35,102 nt of DNA. Source: an uncultured Oscillochloris sp. GTDB lineage: Bacteria > Chloroflexota > Chloroflexia > Chloroflexales > Chloroflexaceae. Positions 15,109 to 22,230 of this stretch are shown here, piece by piece. The stretch lies in the NCBI GenBank assembly GCA_903916565.1, contig CAIWXH010000648.1, positions 1 through 35,102 of the forward strand, read 5' to 3'. A model generated the notes under the pieces. It saw only the letters and a list, made by a program, of their open reading frames with translations. It was not told the DNA's origin and did not search any database. Every line of letters starts with the position of its first letter. Positions within the stretch are counted from its first letter, which is position 1. Made by a program: the position numbers and the translations under genes.

Positions 15109-16218
15109 ATGCAAATCCTGATCTTCTCGGGTTACAACCAGATTCTTCAGAGCGCGGCAGCCGTGGCGACCGCCTGTCACGCCGCCCGGCGCGGCAAGCG
15201 CGTGTTGCTTGCCTCGGCTGGGCCAGCCCATCTCACTGGCGCAATGCTTGGGCAGAGCCTGGGTCCGCGCCCACTTGAGCTTGAGTCACATCTGGCTGCG
15301 TTGGAGATCAATTCGATTGAAGAGCTCGGGACGCTCTGGGATGCCACACGGGGCGGTATCCGTGGCGTGATGACCTCGCGCCTGCGTGAAATTGGCCCGG
15401 AAGAGTTGCCCGCCTTCCCTGGGATCGATGCGATTGGGGCGATTATTGTCGCCGACCGTGCCCGCAAGATGAATCGCTTTGACCTAATGGTTGTCGATGG
15501 GCCGATGCCCAATAGTCTGACCGGGGCGCTCTCGCTGCCCGATGCCTTGCGCTGGCTCACACGGCAGATCTTTGGCCTTGATCGTGGGCCTGGTCAGTCA
15601 CGTAGCTCGCAAGAGGCCGCGATTTTTCCTGCGGCGCTGATCGCACCATCGGCCCAGGCTCCGCTACAGAGTCTTCGTATCTACCTAGAGGATCAGCGTG
15701 CGAGCATTAGCACCGATACCGGTGCCCGCGTGCGGCTAGTCGCTACACCTGAAGAGCTAGCCTTGCCATCGGTGCGCGCTTCGCTTACGGCACTTGGCCT
15801 GTATGGCATGGCTTGTGATGAGTTACTTGTCATCGGTCAACCGGCTCAAGTTGATGATGTCTATCGTCACGAATTTTCACCCCAGACGAGTAAAGCCCGT
15901 CCCGTTCTACGGGTCAGTGAGTTGCCTAGTGCCCCAGCCATTCGTGATACCTGGGCGCTGCGCGGCGCAGCGCTCTATCGTGACGGTGACGTCTTCGACC
16001 ACACAAGCGCTGTGCGCTCCAGCGCACATGAGCGCGAGGTCAAGCTTTACATTCCCTTCCTTGATCCGAAGATGCTCGATATCGCACTCGCCAATGAGGA
16101 GGTGCTGGTGCGTCTCGGCACCCTCCGCCGCCATGTGCTGCTTCCCGGTATCGCGGCTGGAGGGCGCCTGCGGGCTAAGGTTGACCCCGACGAGGTGCTG
16201 CGACTCTGGATTGAGTAG
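15109..16218 (+). CDS. ArsA-like protein lacking Walker A (predicted pseudo-ATPase)
   Basis: The 369-residue protein aligns by eye with the two ATPases before it, but its nucleotide site is gone. GKGGxGKTS is replaced by GYNQILQSA (8-16), SxDPAHSLAD by ASAGPAHLTGA, and the APTG motif by VVDGPMPNS. Other landmarks remain: RLVATPEELALPSVRASLTALGLYGM matches the NPEK...LxxYGM block in register, and the C-terminal beta domain (REVKLYIPFLDPKM..., RLGTLRRHVLLPG) is intact. The frame is open with normal codon use, so it is a maintained protein rather than a decayed gene. A regulatory or scaffold subunit of an ArsA heteromer is the best guess. It starts 57 nt after the second ATPase. Confidence 0.85.
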   Translation: MQILIFSGYNQILQSAAAVATACHAARRGKRVLLASAGPAHLTGAMLGQSLGPRPLELESHLAALEINSIEELGTLWDATRGGIRGVMTSRLREIGPEELPAFPGIDAIGAIIVADRARKMNRFDLMVVDGPMPNSLTGALSLPDALRWLTRQIFGLDRGPGQSRSSQEAAIFPAALIAPSAQAPLQSLRIYLEDQRASISTDTGARVRLVATPEELALPSVRASLTALGLYGMACDELLVIGQPAQVDDVYRHEFSPQTSKARPVLRVSELPSAPAIRDTWALRGAALYRDGDVFDHTSAVRSSAHEREVKLYIPFLDPKMLDIALANEEVLVRLGTLRRHVLLPGIAAGGRLRAKVDPDEVLRLWIE

Positions 16219-16284
16219 CGGTCGAGTATAGGTTATGGCGCTTGTGCAGTCGGCCAGGGTTACGACTTGCTACAGAGGCTAACG

Positions 16285-17289
16285 ATGGGCAGTTCAGTGC
16301 CGAACACAGCAGAGGTTGAGCGCCCGGCCCTCAACCTTCAGGCTGCTACCGAGAAATACCGAACGTACCGCGCTGAGGTCGATGCTCATCTGGCTGGACA
16401 CCTGAGCAGCACAGAGCGGGAGCGACTTGAGGCTGCGCTACGCCTGATGGACGAGGCGCGCTTTGTCGAGATCAACGGGGTTGTCCATCACTACATGGAT
16501 TATGGGCCACGCGATGGTGAACCCCTCGTGCTGATCCATGGTTGGGACTGCTCGTCGTATTGGTGGCATCATATTATTGATCCCCTGGTGGCCGTAGGGT
16601 ATCGCATTATCCTGTACGATCTGAAGGGCCATGGGTTCTCAGATAGCGACCCGCAGATGGGCTACCGAGTGGCCGACTTCAGCGATGATCTGAAGGCGCT
16701 AGGTGATGCCCTAAAACTGCCGGCGCACCACGTAGCAGCTTTCTCGCTGGGTGCCTTCGTAGCCCTGCACTATGCGGCGAACAACGCGGCGCGGGTGCGT
16801 TCACTGGTTTTCTTTAACTTCAGCCTGCTCACCTATAATGCAGTGGCCGCCGCCATGACCCCGGCGACGCTGGATTTCGTCTTCAACAAGATGCTCCGCC
16901 CCATCGAGAAGCGTGGGCTGTGGTGGATTCCGTATATCTACGCCCGGCTGGTGCTGTCCAAGAATGCCGCTTCGGTGAGCGATGTCAAGCTGGCGACCTT
17001 GAGCCTGCGCTGCTGCGATCCCCAGGCGATCCGCATCTCGGCGGAAGAGTTGGCCCGCCGCGATGTGCTTGACCCGTTGCCCGATCAGATGCGGCGCGTG
17101 CAACAGCCAACCCTGCTGGTGGCGGGGTCAGGTGACCCGATTATGCGCCCTCAAGATGGACGCAAGCTGATGCAGTTGGCGCCCCATGGTCAATACATTG
17201 AGGTGCCGCGCTGCGGTCACCTTATTCTGTTTGAGTTGCCCGATCAGGTGGTACAGATCTTGCGACTCTTTCTGCGTGAGGTTCGTTAG
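16285..17289 (+). CDS. Alpha/beta hydrolase (chlorosome island)
   Basis: The 334-residue product has an N-terminal helical extension of about 55 residues, then an alpha/beta hydrolase fold. HGWD (85-88) gives the oxyanion region, YDLKGHGFSD the strand-4 loop, AFSLGAF the nucleophile elbow with S154 (Ala replaces the usual first Gly), GSGDPIM the acid D284, and RCGHLIL the base H312. The substrate could be an ester or thioester, for instance a lipid or pigment ester; BchO-like hydrolases also occur in photosynthesis clusters but I cannot assign that name. ATG 16285 is preferred over an upstream TTG because AGAGG lies 6 nt before it. Confidence 0.85.
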   Translation: MGSSVPNTAEVERPALNLQAATEKYRTYRAEVDAHLAGHLSSTERERLEAALRLMDEARFVEINGVVHHYMDYGPRDGEPLVLIHGWDCSSYWWHHIIDPLVAVGYRIILYDLKGHGFSDSDPQMGYRVADFSDDLKALGDALKLPAHHVAAFSLGAFVALHYAANNAARVRSLVFFNFSLLTYNAVAAAMTPATLDFVFNKMLRPIEKRGLWWIPYIYARLVLSKNAASVSDVKLATLSLRCCDPQAIRISAEELARRDVLDPLPDQMRRVQQPTLLVAGSGDPIMRPQDGRKLMQLAPHGQYIEVPRCGHLILFELPDQVVQILRLFLREVR

Positions 17290-17385
17290 CGGTAACGGGT
17301 GGGCAGGGGGTGGCCTGCGATAGTGGCAAGCGTGCATTATGGCTTCAAATCGGCCTAGCACGGGTTCAGGTGAGGGAAGAAGGTT

Positions 17386-18270
17386 ATGCAGTTGCTCCTA
17401 CGCGCTAACGGCCAGCAAGCGGCAATTACGATGGAAAGCGCCGGTGATCAGGTGCTTGTGGTTGGTGAGCATCGTTACAAGCCAGTGCAGATAGCTCGTA
17501 AAGTGCGGCGTTACGCTACGCAGATGTGGGGTAGCGAGATCGGTTCCGAGATTCTGAGCGAGCGCCTCACCTTCGAGGCGCTTGATGGTGGACGCCCTAG
17601 CGGGCCTTGGACTGACAGCGGCAGTTTCTCGCCGCGTAGCGGTTCGTTTGTGAGCCTTGGCCGGTGGGACGAGGACAGCACGGTGGGCATCGCACTCCAC
17701 GAATTGGCGCACGAGATGCACCTGCGGCGGGGCGGCTACGACTTCTCCGACGGCGTGCTGCGCGAGGCCGTCTCGCTGCTTGCCGAGCGCGAGGCGGGCT
17801 TGATGCGGAGCTTCGAGCGCGAACCGTATCATACCGCGAGCCACTTGATCGCCCAACTCAGCGAGTTGCCCGCCTTTGGTAATCAGTCCTTTGTGAAGCG
17901 CTGGAACGAGCTCATGGATCTTACCAATGACGCGGCGCTGGCCGACTTGGTCAACTTCTACCTTGATAAGAGCGAGCGCCTCGGCTTTGATCGCTGGCTC
18001 AAGCGATTTACCGATAACCTTGAGCTGCGCGATGCCTTGTTGAGTAAGCTTGCGGTAACGAGCTTGCGCTACAGCCTTGAGTTGCGCCGTCAACTGATTG
18101 GGAATGTTGTGCGTTGCGGCGCAGAGATCACGCCCGACCAGATCGTCCGTGTGCTTGACTCGGTTGTCACGCTCGACCGGCGTTATCCGAACGATGACTT
18201 GGGCCGGATTATCGACTTTTGCTTTGCGCCACACGCTCGTCGGAAACGGCGGCTTTTTGCCTTCGGGTAA
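17386..18270 (+). CDS. Putative zinc metallopeptidase (HExxH) in the chlorosome island
   Basis: I do not recognise the family, but the 294-residue protein carries HELAHEMH with H105-E106-x2-H109 in a predicted helix. E127 or E134 in LREAVSLLAERE lies 18 or 25 residues further and could be the third ligand, as in gluzincin peptidases. The N-terminal 100 residues are beta-rich and polar; the C-terminal half is helical and basic (ARRKRRLF near the end). There is no signal peptide or membrane segment, so it should act in the cytoplasm, where chlorosomes are. Within an island that encodes a CsmA propeptide, it is a natural candidate for the maturation protease; this is inference. GAAGAAGG precedes the ATG. 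Confidence 0.7.
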   Translation: MQLLLRANGQQAAITMESAGDQVLVVGEHRYKPVQIARKVRRYATQMWGSEIGSEILSERLTFEALDGGRPSGPWTDSGSFSPRSGSFVSLGRWDEDSTVGIALHELAHEMHLRRGGYDFSDGVLREAVSLLAEREAGLMRSFEREPYHTASHLIAQLSELPAFGNQSFVKRWNELMDLTNDAALADLVNFYLDKSERLGFDRWLKRFTDNLELRDALLSKLAVTSLRYSLELRRQLIGNVVRCGAEITPDQIVRVLDSVVTLDRRYPNDDLGRIIDFCFAPHARRKRRLFAFG

Positions 18271-18327
18271 GGGTTTGCGTCTGGGCTTACGCGGTAACCC
18301 CCGCCTATGGAATGAGAGGACACCCCT

Positions 18328-19560
18328 ATGTCCAATTCAAGTTCGTACAGCTGGTTACCGAACTGGCTGCTCAAGTTCCTGAACCTTGATGACGAGCTAC
18401 CCAACTACGGCCCTAGCAGTAGTTACAGTAAAGCGTCGCCCGCGCCGCCGTCGTTGAGCTTCGCCGCATCGGTGCGCCCGGCGTCAACCTACACGCCCTC
18501 CGCGCAGTCGCCCTCTGCCTACGCTCAGGCCACCCCGTCTGAAGGGGGCGGTAGCTCACGCTTCGCCAGTTACCTCGGCACGCCGACCCCCGAGGAGGCG
18601 GTCAAGCGCTTCAGTTCGTTTCCGAGCGCCCCCCCCTCGGTGGCCTCGCCGCCGCATGAGAGCGGGCAGCGTCCCGCAGGGCCGCCCCCGCTTGCGCCTC
18701 GCCCGGTCACCTCGAATGGCGACATGTCCCTCCCCGGCGCGATTAGCGAGACGGTCGCGAATGGCTTTGTGCAGCCGATTGGTTTTGCGGTGCGCTCATT
18801 CGCCCGTGGTGCCTTGCCCCCGCAGGGTCTTGATCAGTTCAACCGTGAACTGGGCGCGACGATGACCGATGTCTGGAACTTTTACACCTACTGGATCCGC
18901 TTCGAGACTGATGACCTGTTCCAGATTGGTCGCGAGGCGTTTGACGCCGTGACCGGCCTGTTGCCATCGTTTGGCGAGAGTGTGGCTATCACGCAGCCGC
19001 GACGGATTAAGGTGACCCAGGCTGGCGATGCCGAGGCTGGGGTAAAGCGAACGACCCCGACTCCGCCGCCTACTCCGACAGCGGTCTTTAGTCGCACCGT
19101 GGCGGCTGATGCGGCGGTGGTGCCGCCTGCGAAGGATATTTCGGCTGAACGCACGGCGCGTGTGGCGAAAGAGACTGCGCCGATTGTTACGGATGTCGCC
19201 GAGACGACAACCAAGGTGACGGAAAGTGTGAAAGCGGAGATTGCCGCAAGTGCGCCGACGATCACGCCTGCGGCCGCAGCTTCGCCCGTAGCCCCGACGG
19301 TCACGCCTGCTGCTTCAGCTTCGCCCGTGGCCCCGACGGTCACGCCTGCTTCGCCCGTGGCCCCGCCGAAAGCGCCAATCCCCCCCCCGGCGGCGGCTCC
19401 AACCAGTGCCCCAAGCGCCTCGGCAGCAACCCCGCCCGCGACGCCTAGCAGTGGCGCGCGTCCTACGACACCTGGCAGCGGCTCGCGTCCTACGACACCC
19501 GGCAGCGGCTCGCGCCCCGGTGAGCAGTCGAAGGATCGGCGGGACAAAGGCCGGAAATAG
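18328..19560 (+). CDS. Pro/Ala/Ser-rich protein with amphipathic core, possible chlorosome envelope protein
   Basis: The 410-residue product starts with a short amphipathic aromatic segment (SWLPNWLLKFLNL, 8-20), then a Pro/Ser-rich linker. A conserved-looking helical core (about 135-220) includes NGFVQPIGFAVRSFARG and FYTYWIRFETDDLFQIGREAFD, and is reminiscent of phasin-type surface-binding helices. The rest is low complexity with internal repeats: ASPVAPTVTPA twice and RPTTPGSGS twice, ending in a very basic SKDRRDKGRK. No signal peptide or transmembrane helix. Position and composition suggest a lipid-monolayer or pigment-body coat protein. GAGAGGA lies 7 nt before the ATG. Confidence 0.7.
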   Translation: MSNSSSYSWLPNWLLKFLNLDDELPNYGPSSSYSKASPAPPSLSFAASVRPASTYTPSAQSPSAYAQATPSEGGGSSRFASYLGTPTPEEAVKRFSSFPSAPPSVASPPHESGQRPAGPPPLAPRPVTSNGDMSLPGAISETVANGFVQPIGFAVRSFARGALPPQGLDQFNRELGATMTDVWNFYTYWIRFETDDLFQIGREAFDAVTGLLPSFGESVAITQPRRIKVTQAGDAEAGVKRTTPTPPPTPTAVFSRTVAADAAVVPPAKDISAERTARVAKETAPIVTDVAETTTKVTESVKAEIAASAPTITPAAAASPVAPTVTPAASASPVAPTVTPASPVAPPKAPIPPPAAAPTSAPSASAATPPATPSSGARPTTPGSGSRPTTPGSGSRPGEQSKDRRDKGRK

Positions 19561-19633
19561 CCTTCAATTGTGCACCCTAGCGGTTGTGGTGCGCGGAGAG
19601 AACCTCCCTCCGCGCTTGGCAGGAGAGGCTCCA

Positions 19634-20383
19634 ATGCGCCGACCGATTGTGATTATTGGCGGCTGGCTTTCATCGCCGAGCGACTATGTACGCATGGCGC
19701 ATACCTTGGCCGCACCGCCCTACAACAACATCGTCTATATCACCGACATCGGGCGCACGATGTGGGCTTCGTTGCGCGATCCGGACTTCAATCCAGTGCT
19801 TGATGTACTCAGCCGCACCGTCGAACTAGCACTGAACGAGACGCAATCTGATCGCGTCCATCTGATTGGACATAGCGCCGGGGGGCGCGTTGCTCGGGCC
19901 TTTCTGGGCCATATCCCGTATAACGGCGTTCTCTATGACGGTCAGAGGGTGGTCGCGTCGCTGACCACCCTGGGCACGGCGCACACCTCCTACGAGATCT
20001 GGGTCAAGGGTTTCGCGAGCGTGGTCAATCAGCGCTATCCAGGTGCTTATTACCGCCATATCAGCTATCGTTCGGTGGCAGGGCACGGGGTTGAGGGGCG
20101 TCGTATCGCCAACCCAGAGCAGATGATCGCCTTTAAGTCGTATGAGGCCGGGTACGGCGATGGACATCAGAATGGCGATGGGGTTGTGCCGACGACAGGC
20201 TGCTATCTGGATGGCGCGGATAATCTTGTGCTGGAGGGTGCCCGCCACGCGCCCTACAATGCGCCGTTCACTTGGTACGGTGCCCACAAGGTCATTCCGC
20301 TGTGGTTCGGTTTTGATGAAGCGCAGGGGGCCAATGCTCCCGCCGAACGCCTTACGCAGCCCGAGATCAGCCGTCAGGTGTAG
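19634..20383 (+). CDS. Lipase-like alpha/beta hydrolase
   Basis: The 249-residue product has the lipase elbow GHSAGG with nucleophile S81, an N-terminal VIIGGWLSSPSDY oxyanion loop, candidate acid D182 (NGDGVVP) and base H205 (GARHAPY). It resembles the compact single-domain lipases or acylhydrolases known in plants and cyanobacteria more than secreted bacterial lipases; no signal peptide is present. The start at 19634 has AGGAGAGG 5 nt upstream. As the second hydrolase in the island, it could remodel galactolipids or wax esters of the chlorosome envelope, though the substrate is unproven. Confidence 0.85.
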   Translation: MRRPIVIIGGWLSSPSDYVRMAHTLAAPPYNNIVYITDIGRTMWASLRDPDFNPVLDVLSRTVELALNETQSDRVHLIGHSAGGRVARAFLGHIPYNGVLYDGQRVVASLTTLGTAHTSYEIWVKGFASVVNQRYPGAYYRHISYRSVAGHGVEGRRIANPEQMIAFKSYEAGYGDGHQNGDGVVPTTGCYLDGADNLVLEGARHAPYNAPFTWYGAHKVIPLWFGFDEAQGANAPAERLTQPEISRQV

Positions 20384-20437
20384 TTGCTCAATGCCCGTTC
20401 AGCGCGGGTGTCTGATCGTCGCTGACGGCACGGTTGT

Positions 20438-20465
20438 TTGAGCGAACAAGTTTTTGTACTATAAT
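20438..20465 (+). promoter_or_regulatory. Sigma70-like promoter before the structured-RNA segment
   Basis: TTGAGC (20438-20443), a 16-nt spacer and a perfect TATAAT (20460-20465) lie 55-80 nt after the lipase gene. TTGTA/TACAA also forms a small dyad over the -10. It would transcribe the hairpin-rich segment that follows. Confidence 0.5.
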
Positions 20466-20471
20466 ACAAGC

Positions 20472-20890
20472 ATAAAGTATCCGACCGGGTCAGTAACCCA
20501 CGGCGAACGCTCGTGGGCTTGAATTTCGGTTCAAGCTGGTGCTGACCAGTCTCAGCCACCAATCTTCGGGTTGACGGGGCTACGCGAGCGGCAAGCGTTC
20601 ACGACCTACCGGCGGGTGCGTTGCCAGCCTGCCGCGCTAGAACCTGGGCATCAACCAACGGTGGGGTACGCCGTGCATGTACTCTTGGGATAGTACCGAC
20701 CGCTCGCTTTAACGAGGCGAACGTACCCCGCAAGGGGAGTCCTTACGGGCAAACAGGTCTGACGGTCTTCCTGGGCTTTGCGGTCAAAAAGACCGTCACC
20801 AATCCGCCAAGCCCGTGTCACTAGGCGTTGAAGCGGGCTGAGGCTTGGCGGTTCTCCCAGTGCTGAAGCGGCTGGGTTTCCGCGCCTAAA
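20472..20890 (+). ncRNA. Hairpin-rich non-coding segment, possible HEARO/omega-RNA-like mobile-element RNA
   Basis: About 420 nt with no credible protein frame but many local stems: CCCACG/CGTGGG (20497-20517), CTTGAA-TTTCGG-TTCAAG (20518-20535), CTGGT-GCTG-ACCAG (20536-20549), CTCG/CGAG (20703-20716), CCCC-GCAA-GGGG with a GNRA-type loop (20726-20737), GACGGTCTT/AAGACCGTC (20761-20797), CCGCCAAG/CTTGGCGG (20804-20851) and GCC-TAAA-GGC at its right end. A promoter precedes it. Dense folding and abrupt junction with a broken gene suggest an RNA-bearing mobile element such as the IscB/HNH-associated HEARO RNA, or an IS605-type remnant without its ORF. The class is a guess; the structure is not. 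Confidence 0.45.
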
Positions 20891-20902
20891 GGCAAGCATT
20901 CT

Positions 20903-21099
20903 ATGCATATCAGCGATCCGAACAAGCCCAACTACGACTACCTGACTCGCTACGTGTGCGGGATCGAGCTTGATTTCGGTGTGCTGGAGTTCAAGGATCA
21001 CGGGATCTACCCGGATGTGCTTCGCGAGATCGGCTTCACCGATGTGGCGTTCGCCGAGCAGTACGACCACGTACTCTACCACAGGCGGTTAAGGTCTAG
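20903..21099 (+). pseudogene. bchU: bchU remnant: C-terminal fragment of bacteriochlorophyllide d C-20 methyltransferase
   Basis: BchU methylates C-20 of the BChl d macrocycle to give BChl c. Only its last about 64 residues are present. MHISDPNKPNYDYL, then GVLEFKDHGIYPDVLREIG and YDHVLY, align with the end of Chlorobium BchU (MVIDDPENPNFDYL..., FSVLGFKEQARY..., YDHLLVQAVKP). The SAM-binding domain is missing, and 5' of the fragment comes the structured-RNA segment; the frame is closed by TGA at 20864. Near the 3' end a 2-nt excess (CA, about 21080-21083) shifts the frame: skipping it restores QAVKV and TAG at 21097-21099, whereas the actual frame runs on to 21184. Two independent lesions argue strongly for a dead gene. 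Confidence 0.85.
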
Positions 21100-21264
21100 C
21101 GGCGGACGAGGCGGCAGGTACGAGTGGTTCGTGGCCGTGAACCTTACGTGCCGTGTTAGCATGGTCGGTGGCTATTTTGGGTAAGGTGTCTCCGGGAGGA
21201 TCGGCAGGAGCGTGTCGTCAGCCCTGCTCCCGCCCTGCACACTTCTCATATAAGGAGGTCAAGC

Positions 21265-21576
21265 ATGTCGGAAACCACAGGTGAGGTGCGGGTGCGTAAC
21301 GTTCGCACGAAACGCAGTGAGAACTTGGTGGAGTCCGCGCTGGAATTCGGCGGTGGTGCGCTGCGGATGGGCTTTTCGGTTCTAACCCTCCCCCTGTCGC
21401 TGCTGCCCCCGATCAGCCGCCAGCACATCCAGAATGCGACGAAGGAGTTCGCCTACGCTTTCGCGGGTCTGCCGGGCGAGCTTGTTGGGGTGGCGAGCAA
21501 GATTGTTGATGACTGGGCCGCCGATAGCGCAGCGGCCGATAAGAAGGCCCCGAAGGACGAACTGACTGCTGGCTAG
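21265..21576 (+). CDS. csmM: Chlorosome envelope protein, CsmM-like (about 11 kDa)
   Basis: The 103-residue product fits the 11-kDa chlorosome protein of Chloroflexus in size and position beside a second related protein. Its core reads LVESALEFGGGALRM, LPLSLLPPISRQHI and FAGLPGELVGVASKIVDDW, and the same order of motifs recurs in the next gene. The core helices are amphipathic, suited to the lipid monolayer that surrounds chlorosomes; there is no signal peptide. A near-ideal AAGGAGGT (21252-21259) implies strong translation. The M/N naming is based on size and order, so the two symbols could be reversed. Confidence 0.75.
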   Translation: MSETTGEVRVRNVRTKRSENLVESALEFGGGALRMGFSVLTLPLSLLPPISRQHIQNATKEFAYAFAGLPGELVGVASKIVDDWAADSAAADKKAPKDELTAG

Positions 21577-21646
21577 GTGCGCTGCGCTGTCGCTGGTAGC
21601 CCTGTAGGGGCACGGACAGGGACGCCCCCAATGAGGAGTGTATTGT

Positions 21647-22078
21647 ATGAGCGAGAATGCGAACACCACCCGCGCCGATGACGATGGCCTGTTCGAGATG
21701 GGCGTCAGGCTCGTGACCAGGGTGGTCCACACGGGCCTGAACGTCGTCTCATCTCCGCTGAGCATTTTGCCCCCCAATACGCGGGTGCGCGTGCGCCGTG
21801 GTATCGCTGAGTTGGCCCGTGGGGTCATTGCCCTGCCCAAGGAGTTGGCCGATATCTCTGAGCGTGTCGTTGATGACATCTTCAGCGGCACCCCCCCGAC
21901 CCTGCCCAGCACCGAGACGATCAGTAACCGCGCCCGCGCTTTCACTGAGCGGTTAGCTCGCGCCGCTAATGAGTTGGGCACTAGTGTCGGTCAGGTCGCT
22001 GGGCGTGCGGTCGATGGGGGCGAGCGCAGCGCCGCTAAGGTAGACGAGTGGGTCGAGAAGGCGCCTAAAACCCCCTAA
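21647..22078 (+). CDS. csmN: Chlorosome envelope protein, CsmN-like
   Basis: The 143-residue product is a paralogue of the preceding one: LFEMGVRLVTRVV, SPLSILPPNTRVRV, IALPKELADISERVVDDI. It then adds a C-terminal amphipathic helical extension (SNRARAFTERLARAANELG...) absent from the shorter protein. The size agrees with the 18-kDa chlorosome protein of Chloroflexus if gel migration is slightly anomalous. ATG 21647 is preferred over GTG 21638 because GAGGAG ends 8 nt upstream of it. The 70-nt gap after csmM suggests co-transcription. Acts at the chlorosome surface by analogy. Confidence 0.75.
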   Translation: MSENANTTRADDDGLFEMGVRLVTRVVHTGLNVVSSPLSILPPNTRVRVRRGIAELARGVIALPKELADISERVVDDIFSGTPPTLPSTETISNRARAFTERLARAANELGTSVGQVAGRAVDGGERSAAKVDEWVEKAPKTP

Positions 22079-22230
22079 CGCAGCGACTTGAGTGTGTCGG
22101 TGCATGCCGGGGAGCGTGGGCGAGTGAGCGAATGGGAGCATCCCTCCCGCCTATGCTCGCTCCTCTACGCTCTCTGGCGTGTGTAGTGGTCTTTTGCTTC
22201 TCCCCGCCTTGAACAAAACGGTTCATCTCT

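Noticed and set aside
9326-16218. Arsenic resistance operon reading of the ArsA genes
   Set aside because: No arsB, arsC, arsD or arsR is present, and csmA and chlorosome-type genes are interleaved.
20621-20824. 67-residue open frame inside the structured-RNA segment
   Set aside because: No ribosome-binding site, no family resemblance, and it runs through several clean hairpins.
20472-20890. Identification of the structured segment as RNase P RNA or tmRNA
   Set aside because: None of the conserved RNase P (GAGGAAAGTCC-type) or tmRNA end motifs could be found.
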